A stretch of DNA of 64,000 nt from Phytophthora colocasiae (taxonomy: Eukaryota; Oomycota; Peronosporomycetes; Peronosporales; Peronosporaceae): contig JAGKQI010000105.1 of assembly GCA_018806915.1 (NCBI GenBank), positions 2,356,001 through 2,420,000 of the forward strand, given 5' to 3'. Positions 11,713-20,402 of the stretch are shown here, in pieces; the stretch's first letter is position 1; each line of letters starts with the position of its first letter. The notes under the pieces were generated by a model. It had not been told where the DNA came from and did not search any database. It saw nothing but the letters and a program-made list of their open reading frames with translations. A program made the translations under genes and the position numbers.

Positions 11713-13698
11713 GTAATCGAGCTTGAGAACCGCACGAATTCTTTAACTCTGTAGCCACTTACTGGATTTGCACGGAGTGACGAGATTAAGTTCAAAGTCG
11801 TTGAATTGGAAATTGCGCTCCTCTTTCTACCAAACCGTGATACTTGATGCCGAGAAACTGTATCATGTTCACCAACAGTTGTGTTCCGAGGTGAATGCTG
11901 CATCACGACTTGTCTTATAGTGGAATTTTGGCTGTTGTTTTCAGTTGAGTTTGCCACGGTTGTTGCTTCTGCAGGGGCACTTGATGAGCTCACCTGCGTA
12001 CTTTGCGGCACGAACACACTCTCTTCACTGAATCTAACTTCACCACGTCTTCAATTTGCATCTGCATAGGAACGATCGACGCTCTTATTGAAGCTGATGG
12101 TCACCATGACCATACACACATCTTCGCCAGTAGCTTCTCAATATACTCTCGGCCAACAGTATAATCTTCAGCTCACACCATATTTCCATCACGATGAGTT
12201 GAAACTCCCCTGAGGTCAAATCTATCACTTTATATCCATTCGTTGCAGGAGAATAACCAACGAGAATCGCAACTCCCATTCGAGAAGATAACTTCTTCTT
12301 TCTCGTCCTCGATCCACTAGCTATGTGAAAATAACAAAGAGAACCCCACGTTCTTAGCCACGATACATCTGGACGCTCACCAGATAGCTTTTCATGCGGT
12401 GTAATACTCCCTGAATGACTCGCGAAGCCGTCACATTCATCGTATGTACCACGTGCAGTGCTGCTTCACCCCACAGACTTTCTGGTAGGTTTGTCATGTG
12501 CAAAAGCGACCGTACTTTCGGGAGAACAATGCCATTAGCGCGCTCGACAATTCCATTTTCTGTGGCGTATACCCATTCGTCGTGGTCAATGAGATTCCTT
12601 CCGAGCTGCTAAATTCCTGGAGTACGGAGGTATCAAATTCGCCACCTTGATCCGAATGAATTTCTTCAACCCGCCAGTTATTCTCTCTGTACTTAACGTG
12701 AAGACGGTTAACAAGAGCAATGATGTGCTCTTTAGCTTCGCTCTTCTGCTTCAGTATGAATATCCACTTGTACCGTGAGTACTCATCCACAACGAGTAGG
12801 AAGCAATTACACCCATCCAGTGTCAACTCATTGACTGTGCACACATCTACTTGAAGCTTTTGCAGCGGCTTCTTCGCACAGTTTCTTCTTTCTCGATAAG
12901 TCATTCGAACCTTCTTGCCCTTGATACACGGAAGACAGTCACAGTCCCCAAATGTCTTGCTGTTGGTCTGCAGTCCATTGACAATTTGATTCTTCGCCAT
13001 ATTCCTTATTGTTTCTGAACTGGCGTGAGCAAACCGCTTGTGCCAGAGCGATAACGACTGCGAACTGTTGGATCGCAGAATCGCATTGCAGACGGCTTCC
13101 GTTTGCTGTTCTTGTGGTTTGACCGACTCGATTCGATAAATAACATCAACTTTTTTGAATTGTAGTGAGATTCGAGACTTATCCAAGAAGCAGGCAGACT
13201 GGTCTTTTGCCATCGACAGGAAATATACAAGCGATTGCATATAATCGAGCGAGATCAAATTGGCGATTGCACCAGGAACGTAGTATACATCTGAAAGAAT
13301 CCTGTGTTCCTTTGACCGGTACGTTGATTAACTACGAATAACTCCACTGAGCCTTTCTGATTGACGTTTGCCGTGCTTCCATTGGCACAGCGCATTACAC
13401 GACCATTGCTAACCGTAGTTATCTCCACAAAACAAGACAGATCTCCACAGATATTCACCTGAGCTCCACTGTCCAGACACCATTCTATTTGACTGCACGT
13501 ATTCATCTGCGGTGAACTATCCAAGGACACCATTAGCTCCATTGGACCAGTCGTATCATTACCACGATGTCCTCCACGGCCACCAGACTTGGACCGGCCG
13601 TTGTAACCATCACGTTGGCGTCCATTATAGCTTCCTCGTTTGTTGTTTCTTGGGCATTCTTTCGGTACCAGTGACCAAGCTGATTGCAAATAGAGCAC
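11713..13698 (-). pseudogene. copia protease and integrase, frameshifted
   Basis: The protease active site appears as WCLDSGAQVNICG near 13450. The GAG-pre-integrase/HHCC zinc segment (LWHKRFAHAS ... CLPC) is near 13030-12910, and the first two acidic catalytic residues are in LQVDVCT and HSDQGGEF. The third (in NGIVERANG) is reached only after a 1-base frame change at the A-run near 12560. The stretch 12017-11713 is the Ser/Thr-rich linker before RT. The integrase would insert the cDNA copy and make the 5-base duplication. Confidence 0.85.
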
Positions 13699-14820
13699 GG
13701 ACGGCGATCCATACCACTACGGACAGAACGGCGATGGCTTTGATGACCAGAGATGCGTTTCCTCTGGTAATACCGCCTCGTCCAGCATGTTGACGAGTTG
13801 GAGATCGGTCGTCTACAACCCTGAGAATTCGTCCTCCCTTGAGCTGAATTATTATTTTGAGAAGTCGCCGGATTATGTGAAACTTGAGTACCACGCATAT
13901 TTTCTTCTTGTTCTCTTGCCAAAAGACGTCCACGAACACGGCCAACTTCTAACACGGTTCTTTTCATTCGAGCAGCTACAAGCTCATTGCTGAGATCAGG
14001 AAATACTTCAAGGGCATTAGTCAACAGTAAACGAGCCAGTTCAGCATCCTCCAGTGGAAATCCGAGCAACTAAATCCTCCTGTAGTTTCATTACTGCATC
14101 GATGTATGTGTCAACTCGTTCACCTCGAGCCAATTTGCGAGTAAACATTGCACCTTTGATCAAAATATCGTTCTTGGCCGCACTGCCTGCATTGTATTCT
14201 TTCTTCTATCTCTTGAAAAAGAGAAACAGGATTGCAATTCACAAGCAACTGACGATAACGCCCAGCAAGTCTCGGACCAAGTGATCCTGCAATTGTTTCC
14301 TGTGCCTTTAACTAGCGCGTTTCGAAGCGCCGCTTCTTGCTAGATCTCCATGATTCCTTTTTCACCTTATGTTCGATGACAATTTCCACAATTTCTGCAC
14401 TTTGAGCTTGAGTTCAATCATTGTGCGCCACAACTCGTAATCGTCAGCTCCTGTGAGTTTGGGCACCTCTAAATTTGAGTAATCTTGTGTTGATTTCCGG
14501 GAATGTTTACGGCTGCTCCTTTTCTTGCCTCGAGAACGTTTACGCTTCTTTTCACGCCCACTGTCTGAACTTGAGTCAGCGTCCTCAGAGCTTGAGTGCT
14601 CACTCTCCGAGTCGCTTGAGTCAGCACTAGAGCTCTCACCACTTGATGACGAGGCCAAGGACGTTGCTTTCTTAGCCGTACCGCTCAACTGAGAACTGCT
14701 ACCCTCATCATCATCTCCCAATGAACTTCCATGCTCGTCATCTTCCCGGTCCGAGTCATTACTGACCTCAGACTGGTCAGACGTCCTGCGGAGGCGAGGC
14801 GTAACCCTATTTGGGCTCAT
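13641..14820 (-). pseudogene. copia gag, frameshifted
   Basis: The frame opens in the 5' LTR: there is an in-frame ATG at 14841 and a second at 14820 inside the primer-binding site. The N-terminal ~130 residues are Ser/Asp/Glu-rich and then Lys/Arg-rich; a capsid-like segment (VPKLTGADDYELWRTM) follows. The frame breaks near 14362, and the rest of the capsid continues in other frames (KLARGERVDTYIDAVMKLQ, then LEDAELARLLL at 14069 onward). The CX2CX4HX4C zinc knuckle near 13650-13690 is itself split by a frame change at a run of A. Confidence 0.8.
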
Positions 14821-14824
14821 AACC
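14813..14824 (-). other. Primer-binding site, half-tRNA type (initiator tRNA-Met anticodon arm)
   Basis: Directly after the 5' LTR the element strand reads GGTTATGAGCCC. This is the complement of GGGCTCATAACC, the anticodon arm of fungal-type initiator tRNA-Met. Drosophila copia and yeast Ty5 are known to prime with such an internal half-tRNA fragment. Confidence 0.8.
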
Positions 14825-15052
14825 TGTCGATTGATGGTCATTGCAGAGGTAGGAAGAACACGAGAGGGAGGTAGCAAAGCCTCCGGGTCTAGACTTGTGC
14901 TGCTTGGGCAGGAGGTGGCGGAACTGGAAGTGATGCCGCTCTCTAGCTCAAGAGGCACAAGTCGCACCGACCCAATGTATATTTATAGCATGCAACCTAG
15001 AGATCTTATCAACAGCGAGCATATCAATAGTAATAGGAGTAGTACTCCGACA
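14825..15052 (-). repeat. 5' LTR of the copia element (right end)
   Basis: 228 bp, identical by reading to 9595-9822. A TATAAATA box on the minus strand (14987-14980) marks the likely promoter, so transcription should start near 14955 and run leftward. Confidence 0.93.
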
Positions 15053-15057
15053 GAAGG
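15053..15057. repeat. Target-site duplication, right copy (GAAGG)
   Basis: Matches 9590-9594. Removing one copy rejoins the two halves of the BRO-like gene in frame. Confidence 0.9.
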
Positions 15058-16099
15058 ACGTTGGACGAGTGTTTGCGAGCAAAAGCTTCCTAGACACGAT
15101 CCAGCATCCGTATGCGTCTTATTGCGAGGGCATCGATTTTGTTTGGTTTACCTTGCAAATTCCCGGACCTTTAAGGAATTTGCAGACTAACTCAGATCAA
15201 GGACATCCCCGCGACAGTGACACCTCTCAAACGAGAACGTATCACAACAATCATGAAGTCTTCCTCACATTCGCGGGTCTCATGCATGTGCTTCACGGCA
15301 CACAGTCGCCGGTTACAAATGAGTTTCGTGATTGGGTTTACAAACAAGTCTTCGCGCTGGCGTATGGCACCGTGAAGCAAAAGCAAGAAATGCTGTCGAC
15401 ACTCTGCAAAGTAGACAAGTCGTTTGTGGAAGCCTTCATGAAGTTGATTCCTAATGATCTCGCCTGCTTGTACCTTGTGGACACGAACATGAGTGAGGAT
15501 GGTAAGACGGTCTATAATAAGTTCGGCCGCTCGAAGAAATTCAAGGAAAGGTTTTACAAACACTGCTCTGCGTTTGGCGATGGAACGATCTTAGATACTG
15601 TCATCTTCGTTCCAAGCGACTACCTCAGCGAGGCGGAGATGCTGCTGAAAAAAGCCCTTCGATAGGACGACCATTTCACATTCAAGAAAGAGCAGGAACT
15701 CATTCTCCTCGCCACAGAGATATACAAGTCCGTTCGCTCCATTATGCAGACGATCGCTGACAAGTACAATGGCAGTATGGCTATCCAAGCAGAAGTTCAC
15801 ACTCGCGAAATGAAAGAGCAAGAACACAAGTACAAGCTGCACGCCAAAGACTCGGAGCACGAATACAAGCTGCGTATCAAAGATTTGGAGAACATGATTA
15901 AGGTTCTCAAGGAGCGCATCCAGAATGCGGTTGCTGACGAAAAAAACAAGGCCACTATTCTTCTGTCGAAATTGGAGCAACGACTGGCAGCGAGAGATAT
16001 CCAACTTATTGAGGAGAAGGGCACGGACAGCATGATTCAGCAACAGTTGACAAGTAAGCTGGAAAAGATGGAGCTTCGCCAGAAGAGCAAATTGTGCGA

Positions 16100-16543
16100 C
16101 TTGAGTAGTCGCACACTTGGATAGCCCTTCGAACGTCACTCTTGGAGCCGTGGGTTTGGCTTCGTCGCCAGCTTTCCATGATCCACACGCTTCTTGGTCA
16201 CAAAGATGGCTTGCAGGTTCTCCTATCCAATAAAGCGCTTAACAGATCGCTTGTAACTCCTGGCGAAGTAGGATTTGAACGCTGGGCACTGGAAAAGCAG
16301 GTCGACTTCACATAGGCATCTCCCAGCTGGACTTCGTACTCCACGAGCTCGTCATCGTCCTCGACTACTCTGATACGCTTGGTTTCGCTCTCGTTCGCTG
16401 CAACACTGGAGTGCTTGCTTCTCCTGGTGCTTTTGAGACTCTTCGAACGTTAAGATTTTGCCAAAAGCGCACCAGACTCGTGACCATCACTCGTCGTCTA
16501 CCCGGCCGGGACATGCGACGCACATACTCCCTCTACAGGCTAG
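16100..16543 (-). repeat. Right arm of the large inverted repeat
   Basis: Reverse complement of 8999 to about 9450. It carries an antisense copy of the 5' end of the BRO-like gene with its own defects: no ATG at the start position, a 1-base loss after the GGAGATG segment, and a TAG where the left arm has GAG. It also keeps bases deleted from the left arm. At 16082-16114 the gene end reads forward through AGCAAATTGTGCGAC and then folds back into GAGTAGTCGCAC. Confidence 0.85.
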
Positions 16544-17395
16544 CGCAACTAACCTCCCTACATCATGTTGGGTGGTTAGCGTCGTAACTAGCAATTAATG
16601 GCAACGTCAAGCACATGCAAAAAATTATCAGAACTGCATCACCGGGAATGCTCGTTTCAGCTCTCGTTGTTGGTGAAAGACGCATCCTCACGACAAACCC
16701 CTCGTAACGTAAGCTTGTTTACAAGGACACGGCTGAAGAGGGACGTTTTCGTAACATAAGCATGCTTTCGAGGACAACCGCCGCCTTTAAAGCATTAGTG
16801 TGCGGTGAAACATCGATTGGGTTAAGCAACGCTATGATACTTTGAAGCAGGACAAGTGGTGATGTCCAGAGCTCCCTGGGCGCTCCTGTACATTGAATCC
16901 GACCTTTAAGAGCGAGATCGCTGCATATCGGAGCCCTGGAAAATAATCCAAACATCGCGTGTTGTTGACGACAAAAACTGCCGGCGGTCATCTTTGCGTA
17001 GCGTAAGCGAGCCTGGTCGTGCTTGAAGTGGTTGAAATGCCATAGATGACAGCCTCGAAGTCACCAGCAGATGGCAATTGAATGCGCTTCGTGTGGCGAA
17101 ACCGAGAGCCCCTCTCTTCCCATCTCGAAGCGCATGTGGATCGGTGCCGATGCTTCCTCCATCTTTTTAACAGATCCCGCCGGTGTGGCCCTGCATTGGG
17201 TCGACCGGATAAAGTAAGGGCAGAAGACCCGATGCGATGTTTGTTAGATTCGATTCACATGTTACCACCTCGTTTTCCGGGGTGTAGCGAAACATCATCA
17301 CATTCGCCATAGGTTTTCTCCTTCCTTCTCTCCTGCAACACCACCTGCTCAAGAAGCTCTGTAACGAACTGCAGTCCCAAAGTCTACAAACCAAG
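16544..17395. other. Intergenic, no gene seen
   Basis: Separates the inverted-repeat locus from oxidase gene 2. Only short, uncharacteristic open frames. Two weak ~30-base direct repeats containing CGTAAC(G/A)TAAGC lie at 16701-16730 and 16748-16778. Confidence 0.5.
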
Positions 17396-17410
17396 TCATT
17401 CTTCAATTTG
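17396..17410 (+). promoter_or_regulatory. Oomycete initiator of oxidase gene 2
   Basis: TCATTCTTCAATTTG matches the oomycete Inr (TCATTCT) with its flanking CAATTT element. It sits 16 bases upstream of the ATG at 17426. Confidence 0.55.
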
Positions 17411-17425
17411 CAAAGCAAACCAAAC

Positions 17426-18928
17426 ATGCCCAATCTCACCCCTGAAAGAACCGACAACTCGCTCGAAAGCAACTACCGAGTGGTGGTGATCGGAGCTGGT
17501 CTGGCTGGTGTCAGTGCCGCAAACGAACTCCTTTCTTCCGGTCACTTTGACCCCACCGACGTGTGCGTGCTGGAAGCACAGTCCCGAATTGGTGGACGGG
17601 TGCAAACCAAGTCCTTCAGTGACTCGCTACCCGTGAACGTCGAAGTGGGCGCTGCTTGGATCCATGGCACCGAGGGCAACCCGTTCGCCGCCTTGGCGAA
17701 GCAGTTCGGGATCTCATTCAAAGAGATCAGTCCGAGGAATCCATGGCTGCACCCTGGTTCATGCTCGAACTTTTTGCTCTTCAACGGAAGTCACCAACTG
17801 AGCCAACAACAGACCAAAGACGCATGGAGGCTGCAAGATCTGCTCATGAACAAGCTCCAGGTGCTCGCCACGTCGGATCTCAACGAAGACCACCGGGATA
17901 AGACATTATCTGCAGTCGTAGAGCACCTCCTCTCCTCGGACCAAGAACTGGTTAACGTCATGGGTGGTGCCAAAGCTCGTATGAAAGTGAACTTATTCTT
18001 GCGGTTGATGGAGGCTTGGTTCGGACTCACAACCGATGACTTGAATCTCGACGTGTTCGTTGAGACCGACCTGATGGGTGACGACCCTGGCGCTCACTGC
18101 ATCGTCCCAGTCGGCATGGAACGCTTTATTGACCACCTCGCGGATCCCATCCGGGATATCATCCACACGAACGTGTCGGTGTCGTCAATAAGCTACGACA
18201 GTCCAGACGGAGTGGTCGTCGAATGCACCGACGGTCGTCGCGTGACATCCGACCGCGTTATCGTTGCCACTTCACTGGGACTTCTTCAGAGTGGCAAACT
18301 GCACTTTCAGCCGGAGTTACCGGCAGTTAAGACCACAGCTTTAAAGCGGTCCAAGATGGGTCAGTACATGAAGGTGTTGGTGCAGTTCCCTCAAGTCTTT
18401 TGGCCCACACACGCCACCTTCATGGGTCAACTTCAAGAGAAGAACTCGAGCGACGAACGCCGCATTTACTTCCCGTTGGTGTTCAACTACCACTTAGCCA
18501 AGGGTGTCCCCATCCTGGAAGGCGTTCTCATTGGTGACAATGCTAGCGCCATATCCGCTTCATTCACGGACGAGGAGATCGCCTACGCTCTGTACCTGCA
18601 GATGCAAGATACTTTTGGTCCTGACATTCCCGAGCCTATCAACCACTTCATCACTCGGTAAGTCTTTTGCAGACGTGTCATCTCTGATAGGATCTGACTG
18701 TGTCTTTGTTGTTGCGGCAGTTGGGACCAAGACCAGTGGGCGGTAGGCGCGTACAGCTGCGTCACGGCCAGGAATTCACACGATGACCCGGATGTCTTGA
18801 AGCGGACAGTAGCAAATCGCGTGCTGTTCGCGGGTGAAGCCGTGGATTCCAAGTACCAGGGTGCGCTTCAAGCGGCGTATTTCACGGGTCTGGAAGCGGC
18901 GGCGGAGCTCGTGGCCGAGAGTCTGTAA
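17426..18928 (+). CDS. Flavin polyamine/spermine oxidase 2
   Basis: Exons 17426-18657 and 18721-18928 give 479 residues. It is collinear with the oxidase at 7126-8742: FAD motif GAGLAG near residue 27, EAQSRIGGRV, the GAAWIHGTEGNPF block, FAGEA near the C terminus and a final helix. It has one intron (codon 411) where gene 1 has three, so two introns were lost here or gained there. The ATG at 17426 is the first Met after an initiator motif and aligns with the N terminus of gene 1. It is predicted to oxidise polyamines with H2O2 production. The C-terminal ESL is not a convincing peroxisomal signal. The pair looks like an old tandem duplication into whose spacer the viral-like/copia locus was inserted. 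Confidence 0.9.
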
Positions 18929-19129
18929 GTATGTAAGCTACAACGTCACTTGATCATTGTCCAAGCGTGTAAAGCACAACAACGAAGTGATCGCTTTAGT
19001 CTTTTTTAGTCGCGCTTCAACGCCAAATCCTGATCTAGCAACTTGACGGCTGATGTTGAGACACCTTTTGCCCTGCCGACGCACGTGGGTGAATTGGCAC
19101 AAACAGGTTGTTGATCACCAAGCAAGGTC

Positions 19130-19136
19130 TCACTTT
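19130..19136 (+). promoter_or_regulatory. Candidate initiator of the GH5 gene
   Basis: TCACTTT with GACTTTG following, 42 bases before the ATG at 19178. It fits the TCAYTYY initiator but is a short motif. Confidence 0.3.
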
Positions 19137-19177
19137 GACTTTGACCGACGAGACCCGAAGCTTCCGACCCTTTTCCC

Positions 19178-20290
19178 ATGTCTGTAGCATCCGATTCGCT
19201 TCAAGCTCGCCTGCGTCGTGGAGACATTCCGTGCCGCGGCGTCAACCTCGGCGGTTGGCTGGTTGCCGAGCACTGGATGACGTGGGACTCGTGTCTGTGG
19301 CATGGTGTGCCCGACGAGATCAAGAACCAAGGCGAGTTCGCGACAATGAAGTTTTTGGGTCATGAAGAAGGCGACCGACGCTTCAAAGAGCATCGACGCA
19401 CATGGATCACGGAGCACGATATCGCCGAGATGAAGCGTTTTGGCCTCAATACTGTGCGAGTGCCTGTAGGCTTCTGGATCATGGGTTTTGATCCAACGGA
19501 CTTCCCTAACAAGAAGGAGTGGACAGTGTTCGCTCCCCATGCGTTGCGATACCTGGACGAACTAGTGAACCATTGGTGTGTCAAGTACGACATGGCTGTG
19601 ATCGTGGATATTCACGCGGCTAAAGGATCGCAGAATGGACGTGATCACAGTGCTGCTGTGGACAGCGGGGCCAAGTATTGGGGTCAATACCCGGAGAATG
19701 TCGACAACACCGTGTATCTGGCCAAGTTCCTGGCTTCACGCTACCGGTACTGTCCCTCATTCCTCGGTCTTGGCCTTTTGAATGAACCAGAAGCTCCAAC
19801 GGAGCAGCACGTTCTGCGCGCGTACTATGAGCGTGCGTACTCGGAGATTCGTGCAACCGGCAATGACTGCGTGTTGACTGTAGCGCCGCTGTTGACTGAA
19901 CAATGTCCGCCGTTCATGGAGGATTTCATGCGTTACCCAAAGTTCACGAACGTGTGGCACGAGTGGCACCCGTATTTCCTCTGGGGTTACGAGGGTCAGA
20001 ACCGAGACCAAGTGCTACAGGCTGTGCGTCGCTATGGAGATCAAATCTCCTCGTGGGGTGGCAATTGGCTGCTTATCGACGAGTGGAGTTTGGGTGCTCA
20101 AGCGTGTGCTTTCCCGTGTGAAGATCGCTACGGACTGCAGCAATTCGCATCGGCACAACTTGAAGCCTTCAGTAAGGCTCATTCCGGATGGATCTTTTGG
20201 TCTTGGCGCCATTCGGACGACGGACACAATCGTCCGACCGGTTGGTCGATGCGCCAATTGCTGCGTGACGGAGTCATGAGACTGCAGTAA
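19178..20290 (+). CDS. Glycoside hydrolase family 5, exo-beta-1,3-glucanase type
   Basis: Intronless, 370 residues. The family pattern RGVNLGGWLV opens the barrel near residue 20. The catalytic acid/base Glu is in LLNEPEAP (near 205) and the nucleophile Glu in LIDEWSLG (near 295); other barrel motifs include NTVRVPVGFW and HEWHPYF. This resembles fungal/oomycete glucan 1,3-beta-glucosidases, which trim beta-1,3-glucan in the wall. The first residues are polar and charged, with no signal peptide and no membrane anchor, which is unusual for a wall enzyme. It may be cytosolic, acting on storage glucan (mycolaminarin), or may leave the cell by another route; both are inferences. It stands between the oxidases and the transporters with no sign of co-transcription. 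Confidence 0.88.
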   Translation: MSVASDSLQARLRRGDIPCRGVNLGGWLVAEHWMTWDSCLWHGVPDEIKNQGEFATMKFLGHEEGDRRFKEHRRTWITEHDIAEMKRFGLNTVRVPVGFWIMGFDPTDFPNKKEWTVFAPHALRYLDELVNHWCVKYDMAVIVDIHAAKGSQNGRDHSAAVDSGAKYWGQYPENVDNTVYLAKFLASRYRYCPSFLGLGLLNEPEAPTEQHVLRAYYERAYSEIRATGNDCVLTVAPLLTEQCPPFMEDFMRYPKFTNVWHEWHPYFLWGYEGQNRDQVLQAVRRYGDQISSWGGNWLLIDEWSLGAQACAFPCEDRYGLQQFASAQLEAFSKAHSGWIFWSWRHSDDGHNRPTGWSMRQLLRDGVMRLQ

Positions 20291-20402
20291 AGCTCTCGCG
20301 AGAAAGTGATGGGATGAGGAAAATAAAATGGTTTCTTACTACATGATGATGAATTTCTGTCGTTGTACAAATACTGGTTGAGATGATTCCTCCGTGTGGT
20401 AG

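Larger units (their letters stand above)
9595..15052 (-). mobile_element. Ty1/copia LTR retrotransposon, complete length, minus-oriented
   Basis: The element is 5458 bp with 228-bp LTRs at both ends (TGTCGA...TCCGACA), a 5-base target duplication, a primer-binding site next to the right LTR and a purine tract next to the left LTR. The coding order on the minus strand is gag, protease, integrase, reverse transcriptase, RNase H, which defines the copia superfamily. It is inserted inside the BRO-like gene. LTR identity points to a recent insertion, yet the coding region holds several frameshifts, so this copy is not autonomous unless these are sequence errors. Confidence 0.95.
9117..16124 (+). 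pseudogene. BRO/MSV199 + GIY-YIG-like gene of large-DNA-virus type, broken and split by a copia element
   Basis: Coding pieces lie at 9117-9594 and 15058-16124, and the reading frame continues exactly across the retrotransposon once one GAAGG target copy is discounted. The N-terminal half resembles BRO-N/MSV199 domains (segments GIYFKAK and EVFLTFAGLMHVLHG). Next comes a T5orf172/GIY-YIG-like block (LACLYLV...KFGRSKKFKERF). The end is a charged coiled coil of ~110 residues. This order is known from nucleocytoplasmic large DNA viruses and their relatives; nothing here shows whether a virus, a transposon or a host duplication delivered it. Defects: a ~4-base deletion near 9147 relative to the right repeat arm, a 1-base deletion near 9286, the LTR element at 9595-15052, and an in-frame TAG at 15663-15665. 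The family call is moderately sure; loss of function as one protein is clear. Confidence 0.7.

Noticed and set aside
14813..14824. Sequence identical to an initiator tRNA anticodon arm, considered as part of a tRNA gene
   Set aside because: Flanking bases cannot form the other tRNA arms; its position beside the LTR identifies it as the primer-binding site.
8999..16543. Classical DNA transposon with terminal inverted repeats
   Set aside because: Not excluded, but no target-site duplication or transposase is seen and the snap-back junction fits an inverted duplication at least as well.
16701..16778. Two ~30-base imperfect direct repeats with CGTAAC(G/A)TAAGC
   Set aside because: Only two weakly similar units, no further structure; could be chance.
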